11,711 nt of DNA, from assembly GCA_900321505.1 (NCBI GenBank), contig ONWK01000273.1, positions 1-11,711 on the forward strand, read 5' to 3'. The notes beneath the pieces were generated by a model. The model did no database searches. It saw only the letters and a program-made list of their open reading frames with translations, and was not told the origin of the DNA. The translations under genes were made by a program, and so were the position numbers. Shown in pieces: positions 1 through 6,236 of the stretch. The stretch is from an uncultured Eubacteriales bacterium. GTDB taxonomy: Bacteria; Bacillota; Clostridia; Lachnospirales; Lachnospiraceae. Numbering within the stretch: the first letter of the stretch is position 1; every line of letters starts with the position of its first letter.

Positions 1-1461
1 CACATTGGTTTTAAGGCTGTCCCCTTCTTCCTTTGTAACAGAGCTTGCCTTAACCTCAACCTTCTGCCCCATTATGCTTATCCCGCCGCTGAGATTAAGA
101 ATAGACTGAGACCCTGCAGTATAAGAAGAAAGATCCACCTCGGCATTTATTGTATATGACATGAGGTTCAGATCCATGGACGCCTTAGCCGATACCAGCT
201 TATCATCCTTGATATAAACATAGATCACAAGATCATCCTTGAACATGGAGCTGATAAGCGCCTTGATCTGTGTCAAATACTGTGAAATATTAGCCGAAGA
301 CGCTCCCGAGAGTATCGATGATCCGAGTATCGAACCGATACCTGAACTGCTCAGTGCCGACATTGAGGAATCCAGCAGATCCGAGATCCCCTGCTGAAGC
401 GTTTCCTTGGGTATCGTTACACTGTACTTCTTAGCGGAAATGGATTCGCTTCCCGCATACAGATCCTCACTTCCCTCGCTCTTTATCTTGGATTCCTTCC
501 AGAACTTGTTATCATCGGAGGTAAGCCATTCCAGAGAAAAACTACCGGATGCGGCAGTACTGAAGAAATCCAGGCTGAAATCGGGGAGCGCATTAAATAA
601 CGTCTTTGCCTTTTCCGGTATTTTTTCCATCAGCCAGGAGTTTTTCAGACCGGAAATGATATTTTTATTATTTATCGCAAGATAACCATTAAGAAGATCC
701 TCAACGGTTACATATGTCTGCTCCGCATCAGCAAAAACATCCACATCCAGGATCTCCTCGCCCTTTACGCCCAGCTCCAGGCAGCCCGACATCTGTTTTG
801 CCGTCTTATCGATGGCAATATCCGCATCGACCGACATATATCCTTCAGAATCTCCGGGGCCTATCTGAAGCTCCGCGGACACCTCGCCGCCTTCACTGCT
901 GAAATTCGTGGAAATCTCATCGACACCAAGTTCCTTTATCAGCATGGTGTTGCTGAATATTCCCTCAGCGCCCAGCATATTGTCGATGGCATTCTTAACG
1001 GTCTTTCTGTTCTTTGCAGGTAAAAGAACGAATACAAAAAGCACTATGACCGCAGCAGCAATGACCGCCAGTCCTATTCCTCCGAAAAGAAGGGCCTTGG
1101 TCTTCCCTGACATCTTCTTTTTAGGCGGCTTGGGAGGCTCAACATTGCCATAGGGGGTCTGTCCGTAAGGATTCTGTGCTCCGGCGGCGCCATACGGATT
1201 CTGTGCATTATTCATTCCGTAGGGATTCTGCGCTCCGTTTGTTCCATACGGATTCTGTGCATTATTCATTCCGTAGGGATTCTGCGCTCCGTTTGTTCCG
1301 TACGGATTCTGCGCATTATTCATTCCGTAGGGATTCTGCGCGTTATTCATTCCGTAGGGATTCTGAGTTCCGCCGGATTCCTGAGCATTATTTATTCCGT
1401 AGGGATCATGTATTTCATCTGTTCCGTAAGGGTTCATCGGGTTGTTATTCTGTTCATCCAT
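1..1461 (-). CDS. Membrane-anchored protein with N-terminal NPYG repeats (partial, C-terminus off the window)
   Basis: This gene runs off the left edge; 487 codons are visible with no stop. The start at 1461 (MDEQNNNPMNPYG) is preceded by GGAGGG at a good distance. Residues 1-100 are low complexity, rich in Asn, Pro, Tyr and Gly, with eight QNPYG units at residues 33-100. A proline/lysine stretch (EPPKPPKKK, about 108-116) leads to one hydrophobic segment at about 123-147, followed by roughly 340 residues of likely extracellular sequence rich in Ser, Asp and beta-type segments. There is no cleavable signal peptide, so the expected topology is a cytoplasmic repeat tail, one membrane helix and a large outside domain. 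I do not recognise the outer domain. Proteins with a low-complexity cytoplasmic tail, one membrane helix and an external domain are common in Lachnospiraceae, but their role is unknown to me. It is separated from buk by a terminator, so it probably has its own promoter. Confidence 0.85.
   Translation of the reverse strand, partial: MDEQNNNPMNPYGTDEIHDPYGINNAQESGGTQNPYGMNNAQNPYGMNNAQNPYGTNGAQNPYGMNNAQNPYGTNGAQNPYGMNNAQNPYGAAGAQNPYGQTPYGNVEPPKPPKKKMSGKTKALLFGGIGLAVIAAAVIVLFVFVLLPAKNRKTVKNAIDNMLGAEGIFSNTMLIKELGVDEISTNFSSEGGEVSAELQIGPGDSEGYMSVDADIAIDKTAKQMSGCLELGVKGEEILDVDVFADAEQTYVTVEDLLNGYLAINNKNIISGLKNSWLMEKIPEKAKTLFNALPDFSLDFFSTAASGSFSLEWLTSDDNKFWKESKIKSEGSEDLYAGSESISAKKYSVTIPKETLQQGISDLLDSSMSALSSSGIGSILGSSILSGASSANISQYLTQIKALISSMFKDDLVIYVYIKDDKLVSAKASMDLNLMSYTINAEVDLSSYTAGSQSILNLSGGISIMGQKVEVKASSVTKEEGDSLKTNV
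1162..1365 (-). repeat. In-frame 27-bp tandem coding repeat (QNPYGxNxA)
   Basis: Seven full 27-bp units plus a final five-codon remnant encode QNPYG followed by MNNA, TNGA or AAGA. The fourth to seventh residues of the spacer alternate between MNNA and TNGA in the middle of the array, which suggests that the array grew by duplication of two-unit (54-bp) blocks. All units stay in frame, with mostly silent third-base differences. Such arrays can vary in copy number between strains. Confidence 0.9.
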
Positions 1462-1481
1462 CCTTTTTCCCTCCTTGCAGT

Positions 1482-1518
1482 AAAAAGGGATTAACGATCA
1501 TACCATTAACCCCTTTTT
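1482..1518 (-). terminator. Intrinsic terminator after ptb-buk
   Basis: Arms 1482-1494 and 1506-1518 pair over 13 positions around an 11-nt loop. Read on the minus strand the arms are AAAAAGGGGTTAA and TTAATCCCTTTTT, with twelve Watson-Crick pairs and one G-U pair. The stem begins with an A run and ends with five T, the layout of a bidirectional terminator. It lies 50 nt past the buk stop codon and ends 21 nt before the next gene. Confidence 0.65.
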
Positions 1519-1523
1519 GCCAA
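1497..1523 (-). promoter_or_regulatory. Possible promoter of the NPYG-repeat gene inside the terminator
   Basis: On the minus strand TTGGCA (1518-1523) is followed after 15 nt by TATGAT (1497-1502), with a TG one base upstream of the -10 box (extended -10, TGGTATGAT). The -10 box falls in the loop of the terminator hairpin. The 15-nt spacer is shorter than ideal, so the extended -10 would have to carry most of the activity. The predicted RNA start is about 30 nt before the ATG at 1461. Confidence 0.35.
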
Positions 1524-1567
1524 ACTGTTCCGGCTAACCTTCCGGAAAACATTTCCAGTAAACCTTT

Positions 1568-2632
1568 CTAGTAAACCTTTGCTTCCTCTTCACCGTTCAT
1601 GACACGGAGCGCACCCTGTACCAGGGCAAGAAGCTCATCCTCGCCCGGATAAATGGTTACCGGCGCGATAAACTGAACTCTCTTTACGATCTCCTCTGTC
1701 ACATACTTGCCATATGCGATACCGCCTGTCAGAATGATCTGATCAACCTTTCCATACAGCACGGCTGCCATAGCTCCGATATCCTTTGCCACCTGGCAGA
1801 TAAATGCATCGAACACAGTCTTTGCATATTCATCATGCTCCGCCATCTTTGCAACCTCGCGGGCATCATTTGTCTTGAGATATGCATTGAAACCACCGTT
1901 GCCGATAAGCTTCTTCATAATCTCCTTCTTATCATATTTTCCTGAGAAGCACATTTCAACAAGAGCTCCCGGAGGCACAGCGCCTGCGCGCTCGGGTGAA
2001 AATGCACCGTCACCGGAAAGTGCGTTGAACACATCCACAACCTTTCCTTCAGTATGTGCGCCCACAGATACTCCGCCGCCCATATGAACCACGATAAGGT
2101 TCAGGGACTTATAGGGCTTGCCTGCTTCCTTTGCGTAACGCTTTGCAACCGCCTTCTGGTTAAGCGCATGGAAGATACTGATGCGCGGCAGCTCCGGAAC
2201 ACCGGAGATACGCGCGATATCCTGCAGCTCATCAACCACTACCGGATCAACGATATAGGAAGGAACGCCTATCTCATCACCGATCTCCTTTGCAAGGATA
2301 CCGCCAAGATTTGAAGCATGTTCGCCGCCAAGCGCGATCTCAAGATCATGCAGCAGTTCATCTGTAACAGCATATGTTCCGCTGGGGATGGGCTTTAAAA
2401 GTCCGCCGCGGCCCACGATAACATTGAAGCTCTTAACATCTACGTCCTTTGCAGCAAGGAAATCCAGGATCATTTTCTTACGGAAATCCTTCTGATCCAC
2501 GATCCTGTCAAACTGAGCGATCTCCTCGGTAGTATGACGCAGTGTTTCCTCGAATAACAGGGTCTCATCCTCGAAGATACCAAGCTTGGTAGAGGTTGAA
2601 CCCGGGTTGATTATAAGAGATCTGATTGCCAT
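1568..2632 (-). CDS. buk: Butyrate kinase
   Basis: A 354-residue butyrate kinase of the acetokinase family, the usual length. It catalyses reversible phosphate transfer from butyryl phosphate to ADP, giving butyrate and ATP in the cytoplasm, the last energy-conserving step of butyrate fermentation. Visible family motifs are NPGSTSTK at residues 9-16 (phosphate binding), GRGG at 74-77, DPVVVDE at 129-135, HALNQK at 155-160, HMGGG at 183-187, and near the C-terminus ILTGG and PGEDE. The start has an AAAGGAG ribosome binding site six to seven bases upstream. It lies 32 nt behind ptb and shares its promoter. Related branched-chain acyl kinases use similar motifs, so activity on isobutyrate or valerate is possible. 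The last codons and stop are followed by a short duplication (AGTAAACCTTT at 1557-1567 and 1570-1580). Confidence 0.95.
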   Translation of the reverse strand: MAIRSLIINPGSTSTKLGIFEDETLLFEETLRHTTEEIAQFDRIVDQKDFRKKMILDFLAAKDVDVKSFNVIVGRGGLLKPIPSGTYAVTDELLHDLEIALGGEHASNLGGILAKEIGDEIGVPSYIVDPVVVDELQDIARISGVPELPRISIFHALNQKAVAKRYAKEAGKPYKSLNLIVVHMGGGVSVGAHTEGKVVDVFNALSGDGAFSPERAGAVPPGALVEMCFSGKYDKKEIMKKLIGNGGFNAYLKTNDAREVAKMAEHDEYAKTVFDAFICQVAKDIGAMAAVLYGKVDQIILTGGIAYGKYVTEEIVKRVQFIAPVTIYPGEDELLALVQGALRVMNGEEEAKVY

Positions 2633-2664
2633 TTTTCTTCTCCTTTGTTTCAGTCAGACATGCT

Positions 2665-3591
2665 TTACACGCCTGCGTTCTTCTTCAGGGAGTCTGCTGC
2701 CAGCGCTCCCAGTGCCAGAGAGTTTACCTTAACCTCGAAGGAATCGGATCTGGAGGTAAGGATAACCGGTGCTGCGGTTCCTGTGATAAGATTTCCGTTC
2801 TTTGTCTTTGCGAAATGTACCAGTCCCTTATACAGGATATTTCCCGCATGGATATCAGGGAAGAGGAGTACATCTGCGTCACCTACGATCTTGCGGCCTG
2901 TAGCGCCCTTATGCTGTGCTGCCTCGGGGCAGGTTGCAAGATCCATGGAAAGAGGTCCGTCAACGATACATCCGGTGATCTCGCCCTCTTCGTTCATTCT
3001 TGTCAGCTCTCCCGCATCTACGGTTGCCGGCATCTTCGGATTTACCACCTCAACAGCTGCAAGAGGTGCAACCTTCGGGTTCTCGATACCGCAGGCATTG
3101 CAGATCTCAACTGTGTTGCGGATGATATTTGCCTTATCCTCAAGAGTCGGATACGGAACAAATGCCACATCCGTAAGGAAGAGCAGGTGATCCACTCCCT
3201 CCATCTCAAATACACATACATGTGAAAGCGGACGGCCTGTACGTAATCCCACTTCCTTGTCCAGTACGCTGCGAAGGAAATCCTTTGTGTCAATAAGACC
3301 CTTCATATACATATCCGCCTTGCCGTCATGTACCTGATGTACAGCAGTCCTTGCCGCCTCGATGGGATCCTTAACATCGATCACTTCATAATCGGCAAGA
3401 TCCATGCCAAGCTCTGCAGCGATAGCCGCGATCTTCTCGGCATCTCCGACCAGCACGCTGTCTGCGATACCCTGCTCCTTTGCAGCCTTTACTGCAAGAA
3501 GCACTTCATTATCCTGTGCAACAGCAACAGATACTTTCTTCTTCGGACACTGCTTTACACGTTCAAGCAGATCACTGAAATTCTTACTCAT
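2665..3591 (-). CDS. ptb: Phosphate butyryltransferase
   Basis: A 308-residue enzyme of the phosphate acetyl/butyryltransferase family. It converts butyryl-CoA and phosphate to butyryl phosphate and CoA, feeding butyrate kinase directly downstream. I place the start at the ATG at 3591 (MSKNFSDLLERVKQC): it has AGAAAGGA about eight bases upstream and gives the usual family length of about 300. The reading frame stays open upstream to 3738, but that extra sequence is basic and proline-rich and overlaps the promoter and part of a hairpin. Family features include the N-terminal alpha/beta domain (VSVAVAQDNEVLLAV), the central KGLIDTKDFLRSVL segment, LFPDIHAGNILYK, and the C-terminal TAAPVILTSRSDS signature. 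First gene of the butyrate operon. Confidence 0.94.
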   Translation of the reverse strand: MSKNFSDLLERVKQCPKKKVSVAVAQDNEVLLAVKAAKEQGIADSVLVGDAEKIAAIAAELGMDLADYEVIDVKDPIEAARTAVHQVHDGKADMYMKGLIDTKDFLRSVLDKEVGLRTGRPLSHVCVFEMEGVDHLLFLTDVAFVPYPTLEDKANIIRNTVEICNACGIENPKVAPLAAVEVVNPKMPATVDAGELTRMNEEGEITGCIVDGPLSMDLATCPEAAQHKGATGRKIVGDADVLLFPDIHAGNILYKGLVHFAKTKNGNLITGTAAPVILTSRSDSFEVKVNSLALGALAADSLKKNAGV

Positions 3592-3652
3592 TTTTCCTAT
3601 CCTTTCTGTACATTCGCGCTCTTTTCTGATGAAAAAGCACATAGATGCTTGT

Positions 3653-3681
3653 AGTGTAGCATTTTCCTCTATCATATGCAA
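3653..3681 (-). promoter_or_regulatory. Promoter of ptb-buk
   Basis: On the minus strand TTGCAT (3676-3681) and TACACT (3653-3658) are spaced by 17 nt, and the -10 box has an upstream TG (TGCTACACT, extended -10). The -35 is weak. The implied RNA start is about 55 nt before the ptb start codon. The element lies between the large hairpin at 3695-3778 and ptb. Confidence 0.45.
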
Positions 3682-3694
3682 GTAAAATCGAATA

Positions 3695-3778
3695 CCCCGG
3701 GGACGGTTACGGACCGGCTGAGGGCGGTTCCGAGCCATCTCGGAATCGTCCCCCGCCGGTCCGCAGCCATCCCCGGGG
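3695..3778. repeat. 84-nt GC-rich palindromic hairpin (REP-like)
   Basis: Two 40-nt arms (3695-3734 and 3739-3778) are reverse complements at 33 of 40 positions around a four-base CCAT loop, with no insertions or deletions. Three of the seven differences are G-U pairs on either strand. The ends are CCCCGGGG, itself a palindrome, and the arms carry GGGGACGGTT- and GTTCCG-like words of the kind seen in dispersed intergenic repeats of Firmicutes. It begins 12 nt past the stop codon of the transporter gene. No U run follows on either strand, so it is not a standard intrinsic terminator, although it could protect the 3' end of the transporter mRNA. A mobile REP/MITE-type origin is inferred from shape only. 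Confidence 0.75.
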
Positions 3779-3789
3779 ATCGGGCTGCA

Positions 3790-5367
3790 TTATGCAGGAA
3801 GATTTATCTCGTCCGCATATTTCTTTGCGTCCTTTATGAACGCTGCTATGATCAGAATGATTACCAATGCTATCGGGAAAGCTGCAATGATACTTACCGA
3901 CTGCATATTTGCCATGGTTCCCTCGCTGAAGATAAGCGCGATGGGAAGAAGGATAAGGAGCAGTGCCCAGAAGAGTCTTGCCTTTTTGCTGGGCTCCTCG
4001 TCATCCTTGAACTCTTTGTAGCTGTACTGTGCGGAAACCAGTGTGATACTGTCGAAACTGGTTGAATAGAATGCGATCATGGAAATGATCAGCACGATCA
4101 GTACCAGCTGGGGAACCGGAAGTGTATGAATGATGCCGATAACCGTCTGGTAAAGGTCTCCGCATGCATTATAGAGACCTATTCCGTCAAACTGGCCTGT
4201 CAGCTGCTGCCCCATACCGAAGTTGCCGAGTACGATGAAGGATATCAGTGTACTGAGCAGACCGAAGATATAGGTTCCCATGATGATCTGCTTAACGGTT
4301 CTTCCTTTACTGATGCTTCCCATGAAGAACGGTGATGCAACACACCATACCATCCAGTAAGCCCAGTAGAAGATCGTCCAGTTCTGCGGGAAGTTATTCT
4401 CCCGGAGAGCATCCGTGTAGGTTGAAAGACCGATGAAATTCTGGAACATATTTCCGAGAGAACTGAGACCGGTCTCAACGATATATCTGGTCTGTCCGCC
4501 GAACAGGAATACATAGGCCAGAAGGAAAATGAACAGGAACATACATATCTGCGCCGACTTGGAGATACCCTTCAGACCCTTCATAACCGAGAAGGTGTAG
4601 AGGCAGCAGGTCAGCACCAGGATACCGATGGTGATATACTTGGAGCTTTCAATACCGATAAGGTCTGACAGTGCGGAACTGAGAAGCGGAGTCGCGATGG
4701 AGAAAGTTGTTGCGGTTCCTGCGATCAGAGCAACAACAGCCAGAACATCGATGATCTTGCCGGGAGCCTTGTCGGTATATTTACCGAGGATCGGACGGCA
4801 TGCTTCTGAGTATTTCTGTTTCTTCTTACCGCGGACATGGAGCATAAAGCCGAAAGCCGCTGCAAGTACTGCGTAAAACGCCCAGGGGATCGGTCCCCAA
4901 TGGAAAAGTGTAAAGGTCTGTGCCCACTCCTGTGTGCTTCCCAGATCCTGTACGTGGGATTCCTGAGAATAGTAGATCCACTCGCAGAAGGAGTAGAAAA
5001 GGATATCTGCCGCAAGACCGCAGGTGAACACCATGGCACCCCAGGTCCAGAACTTGAACTTCGGCTTTGAATCCTGTCCGCCCAGACGTATCTTACCGAT
5101 ACGTGAGAAGGATATCCACAGGGATACGATCAGGACGCCCAGTCCTATGATCAGATAATATGATCCGAAGGAATCACCGAGAAAACTACGTACATTGTTC
5201 AGTGTTTCCGTTGAACCTTCAGGCTTTGTGATAAAGAATATACAGAGTACCGCTATGGCGATCATGGGTACGATGGTCGTCCACGGATCGATCCTGCGGA
5301 ACCCGCTGCCTGACTTAACACTCTTCACTACTGTTGCTTCATTCGATTCGTTCTTTCTGCCGCTCAT
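3790..5367 (-). CDS. BCCT-family transporter, probably choline or betaine uptake
   Basis: A 525-residue integral membrane protein of the betaine/carnitine/choline transporter family with about twelve hydrophobic helices. The family signature is clear at residues 330-359: WTIFYWAYWMVW, then PFFMGSISKGRT. The TM4 aromatic region (TLFHWGPIPWAFYAV) is present. The GMGIG-type glycine motif of sodium-coupled betaine carriers is replaced by TCGLAAD at about 115-121, so coupling may differ. The ATG at 5367 (MSGRKNES) is chosen because AAAGGAG lies eight bases upstream; the frame is open to a GTG at 5400 but that start has no good site. The two genes upstream make CDP-choline, so choline is the likely substrate. 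It has its own promoter at 5446-5473 and may also receive read-through from licC, since no clear terminator separates them. Confidence 0.9.
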   Translation of the reverse strand: MSGRKNESNEATVVKSVKSGSGFRRIDPWTTIVPMIAIAVLCIFFITKPEGSTETLNNVRSFLGDSFGSYYLIIGLGVLIVSLWISFSRIGKIRLGGQDSKPKFKFWTWGAMVFTCGLAADILFYSFCEWIYYSQESHVQDLGSTQEWAQTFTLFHWGPIPWAFYAVLAAAFGFMLHVRGKKKQKYSEACRPILGKYTDKAPGKIIDVLAVVALIAGTATTFSIATPLLSSALSDLIGIESSKYITIGILVLTCCLYTFSVMKGLKGISKSAQICMFLFIFLLAYVFLFGGQTRYIVETGLSSLGNMFQNFIGLSTYTDALRENNFPQNWTIFYWAYWMVWCVASPFFMGSISKGRTVKQIIMGTYIFGLLSTLISFIVLGNFGMGQQLTGQFDGIGLYNACGDLYQTVIGIIHTLPVPQLVLIVLIISMIAFYSTSFDSITLVSAQYSYKEFKDDEEPSKKARLFWALLLILLPIALIFSEGTMANMQSVSIIAAFPIALVIILIIAAFIKDAKKYADEINLPA

Positions 5368-5419
5368 GGAGCAAACTCCTTTCCCCCGGTGGTATGCCAC
5401 CTTTTTATTTCCTGTAACC

Positions 5420-5441
5420 GTTCAGCGCCCTGCGGCTGAAC
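5420..5441 (-). promoter_or_regulatory. Small hairpin at the 5' end of the transporter leader
   Basis: GTTCAGC and GCTGAAC form a perfect 7-bp stem (5420-5426 with 5435-5441) around eight bases. It overlaps the predicted RNA start of the transporter promoter (about 5439). No T run follows, so it is not a terminator. It could be an operator dyad or a 5' stem in the leader RNA. Confidence 0.35.
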
Positions 5442-5445
5442 AGTC

Positions 5446-5473
5446 ACTATATCTGACACGCAGAGCGTGACAA
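5446..5473 (-). promoter_or_regulatory. Promoter of the BCCT transporter gene
   Basis: On the minus strand TTGTCA (5468-5473) and TATAGT (5446-5451) are separated by 16 nt; each box matches the sigma-A consensus at five of six bases. The predicted leader is about 70 nt. The -10 box is identical to that of the fusion-gene promoter at 8077. Confidence 0.6.
5454..5472. promoter_or_regulatory. Inverted repeat overlapping the transporter promoter (candidate operator)
   Basis: TGACACGC, AGA, GCGTGACA reads as two 8-bp arms (5454-5461 and 5465-5472) that match at seven of eight positions. It covers most of the -35 box and the spacer of the transporter promoter, the place for a repressor site. It shares the core TCACG with the operator half-sites at 8052-8121 but not the flanking A/T bases, so it may or may not bind the same protein. 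Confidence 0.45.
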
Positions 5474-5482
5474 ATTCTGTAT

Positions 5483-6226
5483 TTATGCCGTTGTACGGAC
5501 TTCTCTGTAGGATGGGTCGATAGCCATCAGTTCTTCCATATCATCTATTTCGATCAGGTCACCCTTTTGCATTTCACGGATACCCAGTCTGTATTCCTCA
5601 GGATGGCAGAACATAGCCACATCATCCCAGTAGATACCTGTATTCTTCTTTTCTTCAAACTCAAGTTCCAGATGATGTCTCAGGCGTCTTCCGTCCTCAG
5701 CCGTCCACCGGCTTATGCTGTAAAGCTGCCATCCGTGGGTGCCTCCGGTTCTTGAGCAGGCCGTTACGATACCGTCATCATTTACCGTCATCAGCCATTC
5801 GGGAGTTTCCTCATCCGTCCAGACTGCGTTATAACCTGACCGTTCAAAACCGGCCGCAAGGATATCGCTGTTATATATCAGCTGATCCCCGTCAAGGATC
5901 ATGCAATCCTCCAGATACTCTCTTGCCACATACAGTGATGAAATGTTGTTGCAGCTTTCATAATAAGGATTACTTATCAGCTTTACACCCTCATATTCCT
6001 TTTCCAGTTTTTTAAACTTCTCAGCCAGATAACCGACAACTACGTATATTTCCGTGATCCCGTTACTGTGCAGCCCCTCTATCACGGTATCGATCATTCT
6101 TCTGCCGTTTACCGGAACCAGGGGCTTGGGGGTTGTAAGGGTGACGGGATGCATTCTTTCCCCCTTGCCTGCTGCCATGATAATCGCTCTCTTCACTATG
6201 TGTGCCGATGTATTCACACCTTCCAT
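5483..6226 (-). CDS. licC: LicC-type CTP:phosphocholine cytidylyltransferase
   Basis: A 247-residue cytoplasmic nucleotidyltransferase that resembles pneumococcal LicC over its whole length. It is expected to make CDP-choline from phosphocholine and CTP. Visible features are the nucleotide-binding loop IIMAAGKGERM with TTPKPLVPVN (residues 15-40), the NPYYESCNNISSLYVAREYL segment (86-105), the metal-binding ILDGDQL (D112/D114), EWLMTVNDDG (143-152), IYWDDVAMF (198-206) and a second acidic site at EIDD (D228). The ATG at 6226 is 10 nt behind the stop of the fusion gene, and its weak AAGGTGA site overlaps that stop, so translation is probably coupled. A GTG at codon 11 is closer to the family's usual start but lacks a binding site. 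It is the complete, stand-alone version of the nucleotidyltransferase domain found inside the upstream fusion protein. Confidence 0.9.
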   Translation of the reverse strand: MEGVNTSAHIVKRAIIMAAGKGERMHPVTLTTPKPLVPVNGRRMIDTVIEGLHSNGITEIYVVVGYLAEKFKKLEKEYEGVKLISNPYYESCNNISSLYVAREYLEDCMILDGDQLIYNSDILAAGFERSGYNAVWTDEETPEWLMTVNDDGIVTACSRTGGTHGWQLYSISRWTAEDGRRLRHHLELEFEEKKNTGIYWDDVAMFCHPEEYRLGIREMQKGDLIEIDDMEELMAIDPSYREVRTTA

Positions 6227-6236
6227 CCCGTCACCT

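Noticed and set aside
1162..1365. CRISPR-like tandem repeats
   Set aside because: The 27-bp units are directly adjacent with no unique spacers, all in frame, and encode the nine-residue protein repeat.
1176..1571. Plus-strand 131-residue ORF with HTDSVHYSFRRD repeats
   Set aside because: It is the antisense reading of the NPYG repeat array; the repeat makes it stay open. It has no ribosome binding site and overlaps the terminator and buk end.
2626..3225. Plus-strand 199-residue ORF opposite ptb
   Set aside because: Antisense to a clear enzyme gene, Cys-rich and without family features or a start site.
3592..3738. Longer ptb start with 49 extra residues
   Set aside because: The extension is basic and unlike the family, lies over the promoter and part of the hairpin, and the ATG at 3591 has a proper ribosome binding site and gives the family length.
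5368..5400. GTG start 11 codons upstream for the transporter
   Set aside because: The ATG at 5367 has AAAGGAG at an ideal distance, and that site lies inside the proposed extension.
5420..5441. Terminator between licC and the transporter
   Set aside because: The 7-bp stem is not followed by a T run on the minus strand, and it overlaps the predicted transporter RNA start.
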